Assembly: GCA_964606325.1 (NCBI GenBank) | Contig: CAZSGE010000014.1 | Span: 1 to 57,253, forward strand | DNA: 57,253 bases | From: Berkiella sp964606325 | Lineage (GTDB): Bacteria > Pseudomonadota > Gammaproteobacteria > Berkiellales > Berkiellaceae | Reading direction: 5' to 3' | In this document: positions 44,538 through 52,411 of the stretch, piece by piece | How the letters are laid out: every line of letters begins with the position of its first letter | Numbering within the stretch: the first letter of the stretch is position 1 | Notes under the pieces: generated by a model | What the model saw: the letters and a program-made list of their open reading frames with translations, nothing else | Database searches by the model: none | Told to the model about the DNA's origin: nothing | Made by a program: the position numbers and the translations under genes

Positions 44538-45062
44538 ATGGAAAAGAAACTCGAAAATAAATTTACTGCCAAAGAAGCAGGCGTACCTATAAATTCAAAA
44601 ACCTATATGACGCCTGTAGGTTACTCCTCCTTGAAAAGTGAATTAAATCATCTCATACATCAGGAGCGCCCAAAAGTAGTTGAAACCGTAAGTTGGGCAG
44701 CAAGTAATGGTGACCGCTCCGAAAATGGCGATTATATTTATGGCAAGAAACGATTGCGAGAAATTGATAGGAGAATACGATATTTATCAAAAAGACTTGA
44801 AAATGCGCAAATTGTTGATCCAAAAATCCAAAAAGGACAAAAAAAGATCTTTTTTGGTGCTACAGTGACTTATAAACAACAAGATGGAACAACAAAAACA
44901 GTGACTATTGTTGGTATTGATGAGGCAGATGTGACAAATAATAAAATTAGCTATATTTCACCCGTTGCAAAAGCGTTAATGAAGTCTAAAGAGGGTGATA
45001 ATGTTGAAGTTAATACACCTCAAGGTCAGTACACATTGGAGATAATTGAAATAAAGTATTGA
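44538..45062 (+). CDS. greB: Transcription elongation factor GreB
   Basis: A 174-residue factor that stimulates transcript cleavage by backtracked RNA polymerase. The N-terminal coiled coil carries the tip acids (ENGDYIYGKKRLREIDRRI), preceded by TPVGYSSLKSELNHL, and the C-terminal FKBP-like domain ends with LEIIEI. The GreB subtype is indicated by D-Y-x-Y-x-K-x-R-L. Length is typical apart from a ~20-residue N-terminal addition. It probably shares a transcript with the MazG-like gene. Confidence 0.92.
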   Translation: MEKKLENKFTAKEAGVPINSKTYMTPVGYSSLKSELNHLIHQERPKVVETVSWAASNGDRSENGDYIYGKKRLREIDRRIRYLSKRLENAQIVDPKIQKGQKKIFFGATVTYKQQDGTTKTVTIVGIDEADVTNNKISYISPVAKALMKSKEGDNVEVNTPQGQYTLEIIEIKY

Positions 45063-45233
45063 AAAATACAACCCCATTCATTTATCAACTTTCATAGTAA
45101 CGTTATCATATCAAATTTGTTTGCCATCGCTTCATTTTTTAGCAGTAAAGCCTATTAGTAAAACCAAATTCTTCGCAAATATGAGTAGTAGGCTAAAATA
45201 ACCAAGCAACATTCAGAGCTTGGCGAGCAAAAA

Positions 45234-45257
45234 AAAGGGCCTAAAAGGCCCTTTTTA
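45234..45257. terminator. Bidirectional rho-independent terminator
   Basis: AAAAAGGGCC and GGCCCTTTTT flank a short AT loop (TAAAA). The A-run on the left and T-run on the right allow use in both directions, serving the minus-strand peptide gene ending at 45279 and any plus-strand transcript running beyond greB. Confidence 0.85.
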
Positions 45258-45278
45258 TTTTATTAATTAGATTATTAA

Positions 45279-45539
45279 TTAATAAATGTATGTTGTTGTG
45301 GTTGAAACAGGAACATACAATGGTTGGATATCATAAATTGGGCTGGTGTCTTTATGCAAAACAGGTGTTCCAAAGAAACCAACATATTCGGTCCATTCTA
45401 CAGTATCAAATCCAACGATTTGCTCAGTCCAACCCACTAAAGCGTAGCCTGGCACAGAAGCTGGAATCACTTCATAAATATCGTTATAAGCGCCACCAGA
45501 AACAGCAGATACTTCATTTAAATTTAATTCGCGTAACAT
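45279..45539 (-). CDS. Small peptide precursor with double-glycine leader
   Basis: 86 residues. The N-terminus MLRELNLNEVSAVSGG is a class II bacteriocin-type leader: charged start, Leu at -12, Val at -7 and -4, and Gly-Gly at -2/-1. The predicted mature peptide of about 70 residues (AYNDIYEVIPASVPGY onward) is aromatic, with two related segments WTEQIVGFDT and WTEYVGFFGT, and no cysteines. The ATG at 45539 follows a good AAGGGG ribosome-binding site; a longer frame to 45617 would hide the leader. Such peptides are cleaved and exported by C39-peptidase ABC transporters; none lies in this window. A terminator follows. Confidence 0.8.
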   Translation of the reverse strand: MLRELNLNEVSAVSGGAYNDIYEVIPASVPGYALVGWTEQIVGFDTVEWTEYVGFFGTPVLHKDTSPIYDIQPLYVPVSTTTTYIY

Positions 45540-45725
45540 ATTAAAACCCCTTATTACTTCTAGATAGATTTTACACAACCAATCACAAAGGTGATTAGCT
45601 TTATGTGGGCCTATCATACTGCCAAAAAAGGAATTTTGCTGCGGTGTTTATCGATAAGACGCTACCATTTATCGGTTAATGCCCATATTTAGTCCGACAA
45701 CTAAGCAAATTGGGTGCTAATTTTC

Positions 45726-46691
45726 TCAGATCCAGCCCTTGCGCCTAAAGATGAGATACGGGACAAAAGCTGTGATAGCCATCAAGGATAATGCGGCAGG
45801 ATAACCAAATTTTAAAGCCAGCTCAGGCAAGTGGTGAAAATTCATCCCATAAATACTGGCAATGAGGGTTGGTGGCATAAATATCATGGCAAGTACCGTA
45901 AAAATTTTAATAATCTGTGTTTGCTCAACGTTGATCAAACCTAAGGTCGATTGTAATTGAAAATTAAATTTTTGCGTTAAATGTTCAGCATGTTTAGACA
46001 AGGATTCTATATCTTGATTCAAGGTTTCTAAGCGTTTACATTCCTCATGAGAAAACAGATCATGCTGCGTCTCATCAAAAAAGGCAATTAATAACCTTAG
46101 ACTCGACAAGCTCTGATAGCCTTTGCCTAAGAGACTTTCTAAATAATTGATTTCCAGCAAAGTTTTATTGAGATATTTGCTTTGCTTTGGGTTAATAACC
46201 CCCTTTGAACTTCCCACTAAAAACAGTGAAAGTTCCTCAGCTTTTTCGTCAATAATTTCAAAAATGTCAGCGACTGTTCCTACCACTTTGTTCAGCAAAA
46301 GCAAAAATACTTCAAAACTATCTTTAGCATAAAACTTTCGTCTATCAAGCTGATTGATAAATGATTCAATAGGGTTAGGATCTGAATATCGCAAAGTAAC
46401 TAAGATATTTTTACTTAGAATAAAGGTAATAACATGGCTCTCAGGAAGTGGTGCTGCCTTTGTAACAACATGCAACGATAAATAAAGCGCATCATTTTCT
46501 TGATAAAAGCGGTTTGAAAATTCAAGTTGGTGCATTTCATGATGCAATGGTAAGGCAACATTATAGTCTTTAAGCAAAGATTCCCTTTCTTGTGCAGAGG
46601 GAGAATAGACATCAATCCAGACGATATTTGTAAAATCATCTGTCGCCTTGCCCAGCGTACCAGCTGGCCCAACAACGAATTTAGTTAGCAT
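45726..46691 (-). CDS. corA: CorA-type magnesium/cobalt transporter
   Basis: A 321-residue pentameric inner-membrane divalent-cation channel. A large cytoplasmic alpha/beta and helical funnel domain (~1-255) is followed by two C-terminal helices, with the selectivity motif GMN in IYGMNFHHLPE near 283 and a basic end RRKGWI. The length and position of the motif match the family. GGAG lies about nine bases before the ATG at 46691. It is read divergently from the attenuator region. Confidence 0.92.
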   Translation of the reverse strand: MLTKFVVGPAGTLGKATDDFTNIVWIDVYSPSAQERESLLKDYNVALPLHHEMHQLEFSNRFYQENDALYLSLHVVTKAAPLPESHVITFILSKNILVTLRYSDPNPIESFINQLDRRKFYAKDSFEVFLLLLNKVVGTVADIFEIIDEKAEELSLFLVGSSKGVINPKQSKYLNKTLLEINYLESLLGKGYQSLSSLRLLIAFFDETQHDLFSHEECKRLETLNQDIESLSKHAEHLTQKFNFQLQSTLGLINVEQTQIIKIFTVLAMIFMPPTLIASIYGMNFHHLPELALKFGYPAALSLMAITAFVPYLIFRRKGWI

Positions 46692-46783
46692 AATGAGACG
46701 GCTCCGGTATCTCTTTTCTTATATGATGATAGCATTTTTTAGATAATAATTTGTAAATACACCAATAATACGTGAATTGATAA

Positions 46784-46792
46784 TGGTATAAT
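46784..46792 (+). promoter_or_regulatory. Extended -10 promoter for the attenuated transcript
   Basis: TGGTATAAT at 46784-46792 is a perfect TG-n-TATAAT extended -10 element, about 95 bases upstream of the leader-peptide ATG. No good -35 is present, as expected for this promoter type. Transcription would start near 46799. Confidence 0.6.
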
Positions 46793-46885
46793 CCAGTCGA
46801 CGCTAAAATACGTTATTTTATCTTTACTGTATTGTATAGCCCGATGGCCTATGTTACGTTTCTCTTAAGTTTCGCAATTGAGCCC

Positions 46886-46963
46886 ATGATGAACCATTCA
46901 GTAGCCCTTATTATTATTATTCGCGCAGTGATTATTCACTGCGTGGGGCTATTTAATACTTAA
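46886..46963 (+). CDS. Isoleucine-rich leader peptide of an attenuator
   Basis: 25 codons: MMNHSVALIIIIRAVIIHC, then VGLFNT and TAA. Six of 25 residues are Ile, four of them consecutive (46910-46921), with Val, Leu and Ala nearby, as in ilv/ivb leaders of enteric bacteria. The frame overlaps the first hairpin of a terminator/antiterminator system that ends at 47017. It is too short for normal gene finding, but codon bias to Ile in this position is diagnostic. The ribosome-binding site is weak (TTGAG). Confidence 0.85.
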   Translation: MMNHSVALIIIIRAVIIHCVGLFNT

Positions 46964-47017
46964 AAAAGATCAAAATTAAGTAGAAAAGCCCCCGCCAAAA
47001 CCGGGGGCTTTTTTTTT
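46902..47017 (+). promoter_or_regulatory. Ile-type transcription attenuator
   Basis: Four competing arms. Arm 1 TAGCCC (46902-46907) pairs with arm 2 GGGCTA (46946-46951), with an inner perfect stem CGCAGTGA/TCACTGCG (46924-46943). Arm 3 AGCCCC (46987-46992) can pair with GGGGCT (46945-46950), or be used in the terminator AAAAGCCCCC (46984-46993) with GGGGGCTTTT (47003-47012) and nine Ts. A ribosome stalled on the Ile codons covers arm 1, freeing arm 2 to pair with arm 3 and blocking the terminator. The transporter ATG is 25 bases beyond the T-run. Confidence 0.85.
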
Positions 47018-47041
47018 ATCGATGAAAAAGTTGGAGCAAAA

Positions 47042-48310
47042 ATGACAAGTAACAAACCCTATTTACCTTGGCTGATGTGGTTCTTTCCGCTTGCCTTTTT
47101 TGGTTTTCAATTTATTTTGCGACTCTTTCCAGGCCTTATCATGCCTGAGCTTTTACAAAAATATCAGATCAGTGCGACTGACTTTGGTCTTTTTGCTTCA
47201 TTGTACTACTTAGGTTATGCCGGCATGCAGATCCCCATGGCATTGCTGTTAGATAGATATGGCCCCAGACAAATCATTGCTTTTAGCGCGATGCTCTGCG
47301 GTCTATCTGTATGGATGATGCTCACCTTTGATTCATGGGGCGTTGCCTTAATGAGTCGCCTTTTAATCGGCGTAGGTTCAGTTGTAGGATTTTTAGGCAC
47401 CTCTAAAGTTATCTCGATGTGGTTTGCCAAAGAAAAATATGCGCGCCTGGTCGGACTAACCTTTAGTTTTGGATTATTGGGCGCGCTCTATGGCGGTCGA
47501 CCAGTCAGCATGTTAATAGGGCAAATTGGCTGGGAAAAGATGCTTGGGCTTTTAGGCCTTGTTGCCTTTTTGTTAGGCTTATTCAATTATAGTTTTGTAC
47601 GTAATAATTCAACATTTAATATAAACGCCGCCTCTTCCACAAATATCCTTGCTGATTTAAAAGGATTATACAAACTAAAATCACTACTCATTCTCGCTTT
47701 CGCTAACTTTTTAATGGTCGGCTCATTAGAAGGTTTTGCCGATGTCTGGGGGGTTCCCTATTTAATGGCCGCCCGAGATCTGACAAAAACACAAGCAGCC
47801 AGCATCACCTCTTTTGTGTTTGTCGGTATGTTATTTGGTGGTCCCATTTTGGCCTATTTATCAGAAAAATTTAAAGCACATTACAATGTCACCATGATAG
47901 CAGGCCTGCTCATGGCATTACTCATGATTATGGTGTTGGTATTTAACCAGGAACTCTCTCAAGCAACATTGATGTTCATCATGTTTTTGATTGGTATATT
48001 GTGTTGTTATCAGGTTATCGTCTTTGCAATCGGACAAGAATTGGTTCCGCCGGGATTGATGAGTGTTACCATTGCTTTTTTAAATTGCATCAACATGCTC
48101 GGTGGTTCCTTTTTCCATAGCAGCATAGGCAGATTGATGGATTTCTTTGAAATGAGTCCGATGGTTGATGGCGTTACCGTCTATTCTGCAAGCACTTATA
48201 CTTGTGCATTGGCCATTGTTCCTATCGCTTCATTGCTTGGAAGTGTCTTGGTTTGGTTAAGCAAGCGAAAAAATAAACGTGAACTTCTTTCGTTAGAAGT
48301 AACATATTAA
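47042..48310 (+). CDS. MFS transporter under Ile attenuation (probable branched-chain amino acid importer)
   Basis: A 422-residue, 12-helix major facilitator. MFS motif A-type loop is at LLLDRYGPRQIIA (~66-78), and the TM4 stretch SRLLIGVGSVVGFLGTSKV is also typical. It resembles the nutrient MFS group of Legionellales (Pht-like), which import amino acids inside host cells. The substrate is not fixed by sequence, but the Ile-rich leader and attenuator directly upstream predict an isoleucine/valine-related role. GGAG lies five bases before the ATG at 47042. The next gene is a small membrane protein 117 bases on. Confidence 0.88.
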   Translation: MTSNKPYLPWLMWFFPLAFFGFQFILRLFPGLIMPELLQKYQISATDFGLFASLYYLGYAGMQIPMALLLDRYGPRQIIAFSAMLCGLSVWMMLTFDSWGVALMSRLLIGVGSVVGFLGTSKVISMWFAKEKYARLVGLTFSFGLLGALYGGRPVSMLIGQIGWEKMLGLLGLVAFLLGLFNYSFVRNNSTFNINAASSTNILADLKGLYKLKSLLILAFANFLMVGSLEGFADVWGVPYLMAARDLTKTQAASITSFVFVGMLFGGPILAYLSEKFKAHYNVTMIAGLLMALLMIMVLVFNQELSQATLMFIMFLIGILCCYQVIVFAIGQELVPPGLMSVTIAFLNCINMLGGSFFHSSIGRLMDFFEMSPMVDGVTVYSASTYTCALAIVPIASLLGSVLVWLSKRKNKRELLSLEVTY

Positions 48311-48427
48311 TTTATAAGCTATTTTTGACGACAAAAAACACCTTGACCTACTAGCATTCACTAGCTAGTTGGAGCTTGAATACTTACAATATAAGTAAGA
48401 GCTCTAATTCTGCACTAGGAGGCTACA

Positions 48428-48733
48428 ATGGACAATGTTACAAACGCACCTTGCGCAAGAATATCATCTTGTGCAATGGGTGTGGCTTTTGGAACGGTCA
48501 GTGCCCTGTTTGTGTTAGTGATAGGCGTACTTGCTCATTTCATGCAATACGGTGCAGCATGGGTGGGTATGGTATCTTCAGTCTATTTGGGATTTGCAGC
48601 AACGCCGCTGGGAATACTCATTGGTGTTGCATGGGCATTTGGTCAGGGCTACGTTTTTGGCTTTGTGTTAGTTTATGTCTACAATGCTGTCGTGAAACGA
48701 TGCAATTGTAAGAGCTGCCATCCCGCAGCATAG
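48428..48733 (+). CDS. Small membrane protein with terminal cysteines
   Basis: 101 residues with about two or three hydrophobic helices (~15-40, 45-70 and 72-88), and clustered cysteines at both ends (Cys9, Cys15 and the C-terminal KRCNCKSCHPAA). The ATG has a perfect GGAGG ribosome-binding site. A longer frame in another phase (48376-48711) overlaps it but is Cys/Trp-rich noise with no such site. I do not recognise the function; the terminal C-x-C-x-x-C could bind metal. Confidence 0.72.
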   Translation: MDNVTNAPCARISSCAMGVAFGTVSALFVLVIGVLAHFMQYGAAWVGMVSSVYLGFAATPLGILIGVAWAFGQGYVFGFVLVYVYNAVVKRCNCKSCHPAA

Positions 48734-48758
48734 ACAAACAAAACACATACCAGAATAA

Positions 48759-48776
48759 CTTGTATTTGCATACAAG
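48759..48776. terminator. Short hairpin after the small membrane protein
   Basis: CTTGTAT and ATACAAG flank a TTGC loop, 26 bases after the stop. No T-run is present, so its role as a terminator is uncertain. Confidence 0.35.
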
Positions 48777-48920
48777 CTAGGTGCCCGTGCGCCTATAAAT
48801 TTCTGACAAATTTTAGCTATCTATCCTATACAACCTACCTCCAATCTGATTTGACTTTAAATCTGTGCGTTTACCCTCATGATGCTCTTATGTTCTAAAT
48901 AAATTAAATAAAGAGAAATC

Positions 48921-50789
48921 ATGAGTACAGATGCAGTTTCCGCCCACCAAACAAATAATGCGACTACTGGCTGGTGGCAAAGATTAAAAAATAGGGTTTA
49001 CGATCACTATCAGGGGATCTTAAACAAAGCAAAAAGTCCCTTTGCTGGATTAAAAGCTTATTTTCAACAAAAAGAAAACCAGGATGCCGTTTCCTTAAAT
49101 AGTTTGCGGGAAAATCAATTTTCGATGATTAACGCTGAAAGTCAAAAAGCTAATCCCGATTATGCAAAACTGACAAAAAGCATCACTGCAGATACCAAAC
49201 AGTATATGCAGCATATTATAGACGATGAAGTAAAAAAATTAGGCACACCACCTTGCGAATTTAGTGTTGTCACTTTAGGGTCCATGGCGCGAGAAGAATG
49301 CGGGCCTGTCACTGATTTGGAAATTGGATTTTTAATCAAAGAGAAAACTGTTGAAAATTATAAATACTTTCATCAATTATCACAAAAAATATCAGATAGA
49401 TTATTCCTTTTAGGTGAGCATCCTGATGTCGGCGGCAAAGGTCTTCGAATGGACGAAGCAGATAATGCCCCACCGCATAGACGCTTTTTTGCGCGCAATC
49501 TGACGACAGAACAAGCTCAAAATCTACAAAATGAAGCTATTATGAACCGAGATTGGAAAAAACTACCCTATGAAGGTAGTAGACCGTTCTTAACAACTTA
49601 TGATGAATTTGCAGAGTTTTCACGTCCGCAATTCACTCAAGATCTTAAAGCACAACGTGAAATTGCAAATCAAGCATTTGAAAAGGAATGGCAAAATGCC
49701 AAGCTTAATCCCAAAAACAAGAAGAAGCTACAAACAAAAGAAGGAACCAAACAACTTCGCAATGAAATAGGGTTTTGGGTCAATCAAATGCACAAACCTT
49801 ACAATAACCGCGAACTCAATATCGCTAATAGTGCCGGCAAAAAACTAGGTCGAAATATGGCACTGCTTTATGGAAATGAGCCAAACTATGATGAATTTAT
49901 TGCCAAAAAGAAAGCTATTTTTGCACAAAAAGAAACAGATGGTAAAAGTGCAAGGCAACACATTGCCAGAGATAAAATGCGTGATGATATCGTCGATATG
50001 ATTCAAAAAGGCAAAAGCGTTTACGTTACGGGCAAACTCGATAAAACATTAGATGTAAAGCGCGAGCTGTACCGTTTCGTTGAGCAATTTGTCACCAATT
50101 TAGGTTTTTATCACGATTGCCAAAGTCAAAACAGCTTAGATATTGTTGATGAGCTAGTTCAGCGAGAAGTTCTTAGCCCAGAATTTGGCAACACCTTAAC
50201 CGATTTCATCCAATTCACCACCGGTTTACGATTAAAAGAGCAAGCAATATTAAAACGTCAAGGTTTTGCTACTTATATAGATGAAGAAGAATATAATGAA
50301 GACAAAACCAAACTTGAAAAAGAAATAAAGCTTTTAGGTGATGCCATCCAGTATATGGAAACTGTACCAGATACAGATAAAGATGCCATATCTAGCAAAA
50401 AGAGAGCCTTAGTGGAATTAAATGATAAATATCACCATCTATTAGAAATGGCGCCAGGTAAAACTTTAAGTGCAGAGGATATTGCTTCGCTTAATAATAA
50501 ATATATCCCTATGGCACAAGAAATCTACAAACAAGTACAAAACTGGACGCAAGGTAATGAGAAACTTGGATTCAAAGTAGGATTAACGCCCGAAAATCAA
50601 AAAGTGGTTGATGAATCGATAGACTTTGTTAAGAAAAATCCACAAGGCTTTTTCCCGGCATTAACCATGCTTAAAGCAAAATCCAAAGATAAACCTGTAG
50701 AAAATACGTTTGTTAAACAATGTAAAGATCAAGGTCTGCTGTCCATTAAAGATAAAGTATTGTTAACTGCTAAAAGGATGTGGTCTTAA
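48921..50789 (+). CDS. Nucleotidyltransferase-fold orphan protein (DUF294/GlnD/DrrA-like motif)
   Basis: A 622-residue soluble protein. Residues ~105-185 carry a pol-beta-type nucleotidyltransferase motif: G120-S121 in TLGSMAREE and D132-x-E134 in TDLEIGF. The spacing, G-x11-D-x-E, is that of GlnD, GlnE and the Legionella AMPylase DrrA (which have D-x-D), and the Arg124/Glu126 pair resembles DUF294. A conserved-looking RMDEADNAPPH follows near 175-185. The remaining ~400 residues are helical, charged and unassigned. There is no signal peptide or membrane segment. AGAG precedes the ATG. It may transfer AMP or another nucleotide to a protein or small molecule; target and secretion are unknown. 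Confidence 0.75.
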   Translation: MSTDAVSAHQTNNATTGWWQRLKNRVYDHYQGILNKAKSPFAGLKAYFQQKENQDAVSLNSLRENQFSMINAESQKANPDYAKLTKSITADTKQYMQHIIDDEVKKLGTPPCEFSVVTLGSMAREECGPVTDLEIGFLIKEKTVENYKYFHQLSQKISDRLFLLGEHPDVGGKGLRMDEADNAPPHRRFFARNLTTEQAQNLQNEAIMNRDWKKLPYEGSRPFLTTYDEFAEFSRPQFTQDLKAQREIANQAFEKEWQNAKLNPKNKKKLQTKEGTKQLRNEIGFWVNQMHKPYNNRELNIANSAGKKLGRNMALLYGNEPNYDEFIAKKKAIFAQKETDGKSARQHIARDKMRDDIVDMIQKGKSVYVTGKLDKTLDVKRELYRFVEQFVTNLGFYHDCQSQNSLDIVDELVQREVLSPEFGNTLTDFIQFTTGLRLKEQAILKRQGFATYIDEEEYNEDKTKLEKEIKLLGDAIQYMETVPDTDKDAISSKKRALVELNDKYHHLLEMAPGKTLSAEDIASLNNKYIPMAQEIYKQVQNWTQGNEKLGFKVGLTPENQKVVDESIDFVKKNPQGFFPALTMLKAKSKDKPVENTFVKQCKDQGLLSIKDKVLLTAKRMWS

Positions 50790-50802
50790 TGATGACATTT
50801 AA

Positions 50803-51420
50803 TCAAAATGGATTGGACGATCCTAGGGCGGGCAAGTACTCTTGAAAGTACTTGCAGACTAGCATCGCTAAGATGCCGGCAAGGAAGCCGCTTAAATGCC
50901 CCTCCCATGAAGTTTCTTCATCAGTCGGAAGCAAACTAAATAAAATACCACCAAAGTAATACAGCGCCACAGCGGCCACGAAAAAGGTTGTAAAAGTCGG
51001 CTGCAAATAGGCACTTGCAACAACAAATCCAAAATATCCTGCAATCAACGCGCTTGCGCCAATATGGCTCCCTCTTCTACCAATAACCCATACCGTGAAG
51101 CCTGACACAAGACAGATAATAATGGTTGACCAATAAAAATATTGAACACTTAAACTCATCACAAATAGGCCAAGACAAAAGAGAGGCACGGTGTTAAATA
51201 GAAGATGGTTAAAATTACCATGTAAAAATGGGGCAAAGAAAATACCAATTAGGCCAATTGGCCGACGCGGTCTTATGCCGAATTGATTCAACTTTGAACC
51301 GGTAAACCAATTGATTATATTAAAAACCCATAAAGCAGCAAGCCACATCAGCAACAGCGGCAAATACAATCTTGATGTATCAATAAAATCACTGATTTGT
51401 GTGCTTAATTCAGTTAGCAT
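50803..51420 (-). CDS. Rhomboid-family intramembrane serine protease
   Basis: A 205-residue polytopic membrane protein with six hydrophobic helices. Rhomboid landmarks are present: HGNFNHLLFN (the L1/TM2 H-x-x-x-H-L-x-x-N), the nucleophile Ser in GRRGSHIGASALIAGY (G-A-S-A), and the partner His in SWEGHLSGFLAGI. It should cleave transmembrane substrates within the inner membrane. The start is ATG at 51420; a longer frame needs a TTG at 51453. Single gene, converging on the nucleotidyltransferase-like gene. Confidence 0.9.
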   Translation of the reverse strand: MLTELSTQISDFIDTSRLYLPLLLMWLAALWVFNIINWFTGSKLNQFGIRPRRPIGLIGIFFAPFLHGNFNHLLFNTVPLFCLGLFVMSLSVQYFYWSTIIICLVSGFTVWVIGRRGSHIGASALIAGYFGFVVASAYLQPTFTTFFVAAVALYYFGGILFSLLPTDEETSWEGHLSGFLAGILAMLVCKYFQEYLPALGSSNPF

Positions 51421-51551
51421 AAAACAAATGAAACCCCCTGAGTAAATATACAAGAGGGAGGGACTAAAACGCTTACTTAAGTATTACCTAAAAGTAGCTA
51501 TATTGAAAATACTTGGGGATCCAAAATGGGTATGTTGGGATAATAGCTAAA

Positions 51552-51579
51552 CCCTCTATAGGCTGATACCTATAGAGGG
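51552..51579. terminator. Perfect 11-bp hairpin after the HU gene
   Basis: CCCTCTATAGG (51552-51562) and CCTATAGAGGG (51569-51579), with a 6-base loop, immediately past the stop of the minus-strand HU gene. Confidence 0.65.
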
Positions 51580-51587
51580 CTAAAAGA

Positions 51588-52058
51588 TTACGCTGTCGCG
51601 ATTTCTTTTAAAGCCTTTAAAGCAGTTGCTTTAACGGATTTACGTGCTGGCTTAGCTGCAATCTTGATTTCTTCGCCTGTGAAAGGATTGCGGCCCATGC
51701 GCGCTTTGGTAGCCGCTTTGGAGATCCGACGAACCTTAACACCGAGTTCTGGAATAACGAATTCGCCATAACCTCTGCCTTTGATGTGTCTTTCAAGAAC
51801 ATTCTTCAAAGCAGAAAACATATTCTTCACATCACCTTTAGCAAGACCAGTAATGGTAGCTAATTCAGCATAAATTTGCGCTTTGCTTTGCTTTTCCGTG
51901 ATGGGTGAAGATGGGAATGTAACGTTGCCTTTCGCTGTTACTTTTTTAACTGAAGCAAGACGACCGCTTGTAGCAGTTGTCTTTTTTGCTGCTGTTTTAA
52001 CCTTACGTACAGGTTTTGTCATTTTACGTTTTGCAGCAGCTTTTTTCTTAAGAGCCAT
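51588..52058 (-). CDS. HU-family DNA-binding protein with Lys/Ala-rich N-terminal tail
   Basis: 156 residues. The C-terminal ~105 residues are a HU/IHF fold (KAQIYAELATITGLAKGDVK, the beta-arm RMGRNPFTGEEIKI, and a closing K-P-A-R-K-S-V-K-A-T helix). About 50 extra N-terminal residues (ALKKKAAAKRKMTKPVRKV onward) are strongly basic and Lys/Ala-rich, like histone H1 tails; ordinary HU is about 90 residues. The protein should bind and bend DNA in the nucleoid, with the tail adding non-specific contacts. GGAGG nine bases before the ATG at 52058 fixes the start. A hairpin terminator follows. Confidence 0.88.
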   Translation of the reverse strand: MALKKKAAAKRKMTKPVRKVKTAAKKTTATSGRLASVKKVTAKGNVTFPSSPITEKQSKAQIYAELATITGLAKGDVKNMFSALKNVLERHIKGRGYGEFVIPELGVKVRRISKAATKARMGRNPFTGEEIKIAAKPARKSVKATALKALKEIATA

Positions 52059-52300
52059 TCTCAATTTCCTCCGGTTTGTAAAACTCGAACGAAATTAACA
52101 CAATAACTTGCAATAAGAAATGGTTGATCTCTCAAATAATATGAAAAGTGGCCTTTTTTTGTGCTTCGCAATGCGAATTTCGATAAAAATGTTAGAAAGC
52201 CTGCAAATTTACGCCTAGCAAAATCCTTGTAGTCATAGCGTAACATTAAAAATTGAGACAGTAGGCAGGGAATTTATGTGGCACGTGTTAAAGCTGCAAA

Positions 52301-52403
52301 TTTTGGCTTTAGGCAAGGCGGCAAGTTTTTTCAACGCCAGAAGCATACATCCCAGTATGTGACTGGTGTGAAAAAGAGCGGCCAACGCAGCATAAAGCCA
52401 AAA
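52301..52403. repeat. Long imperfect palindrome (~103 nt)
   Basis: TTTTGGCTTTA (52301-52311) pairs exactly with TAAAGCCAAAA (52393-52403). Inside, GTTTTTTCA...CCAG...CATAC pairs imperfectly with GTATG...CTGG...GAAAAAG, so nearly the whole stretch folds into one long stem-loop. It ends nine bases before the rimK stop. It occupies most of a gene-free gap (52059-52411) and could be a repeated structural element or 3' stabiliser. A short frame crossing it is not a gene. Confidence 0.7.
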
Positions 52404-52411
52404 GAGGCGCT

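Noticed and set aside
45063..45233. tRNA or small RNA downstream of greB
   Set aside because: No cloverleaf, T-loop motif or promoter could be made out; only the terminator at 45234-45257 is supported.
48376..48711. 111-codon frame overlapping the small membrane protein
   Set aside because: Another phase of 48428-48733, which has a perfect GGAGG and clear membrane helices; the rejected frame is Cys/Trp-rich noise.
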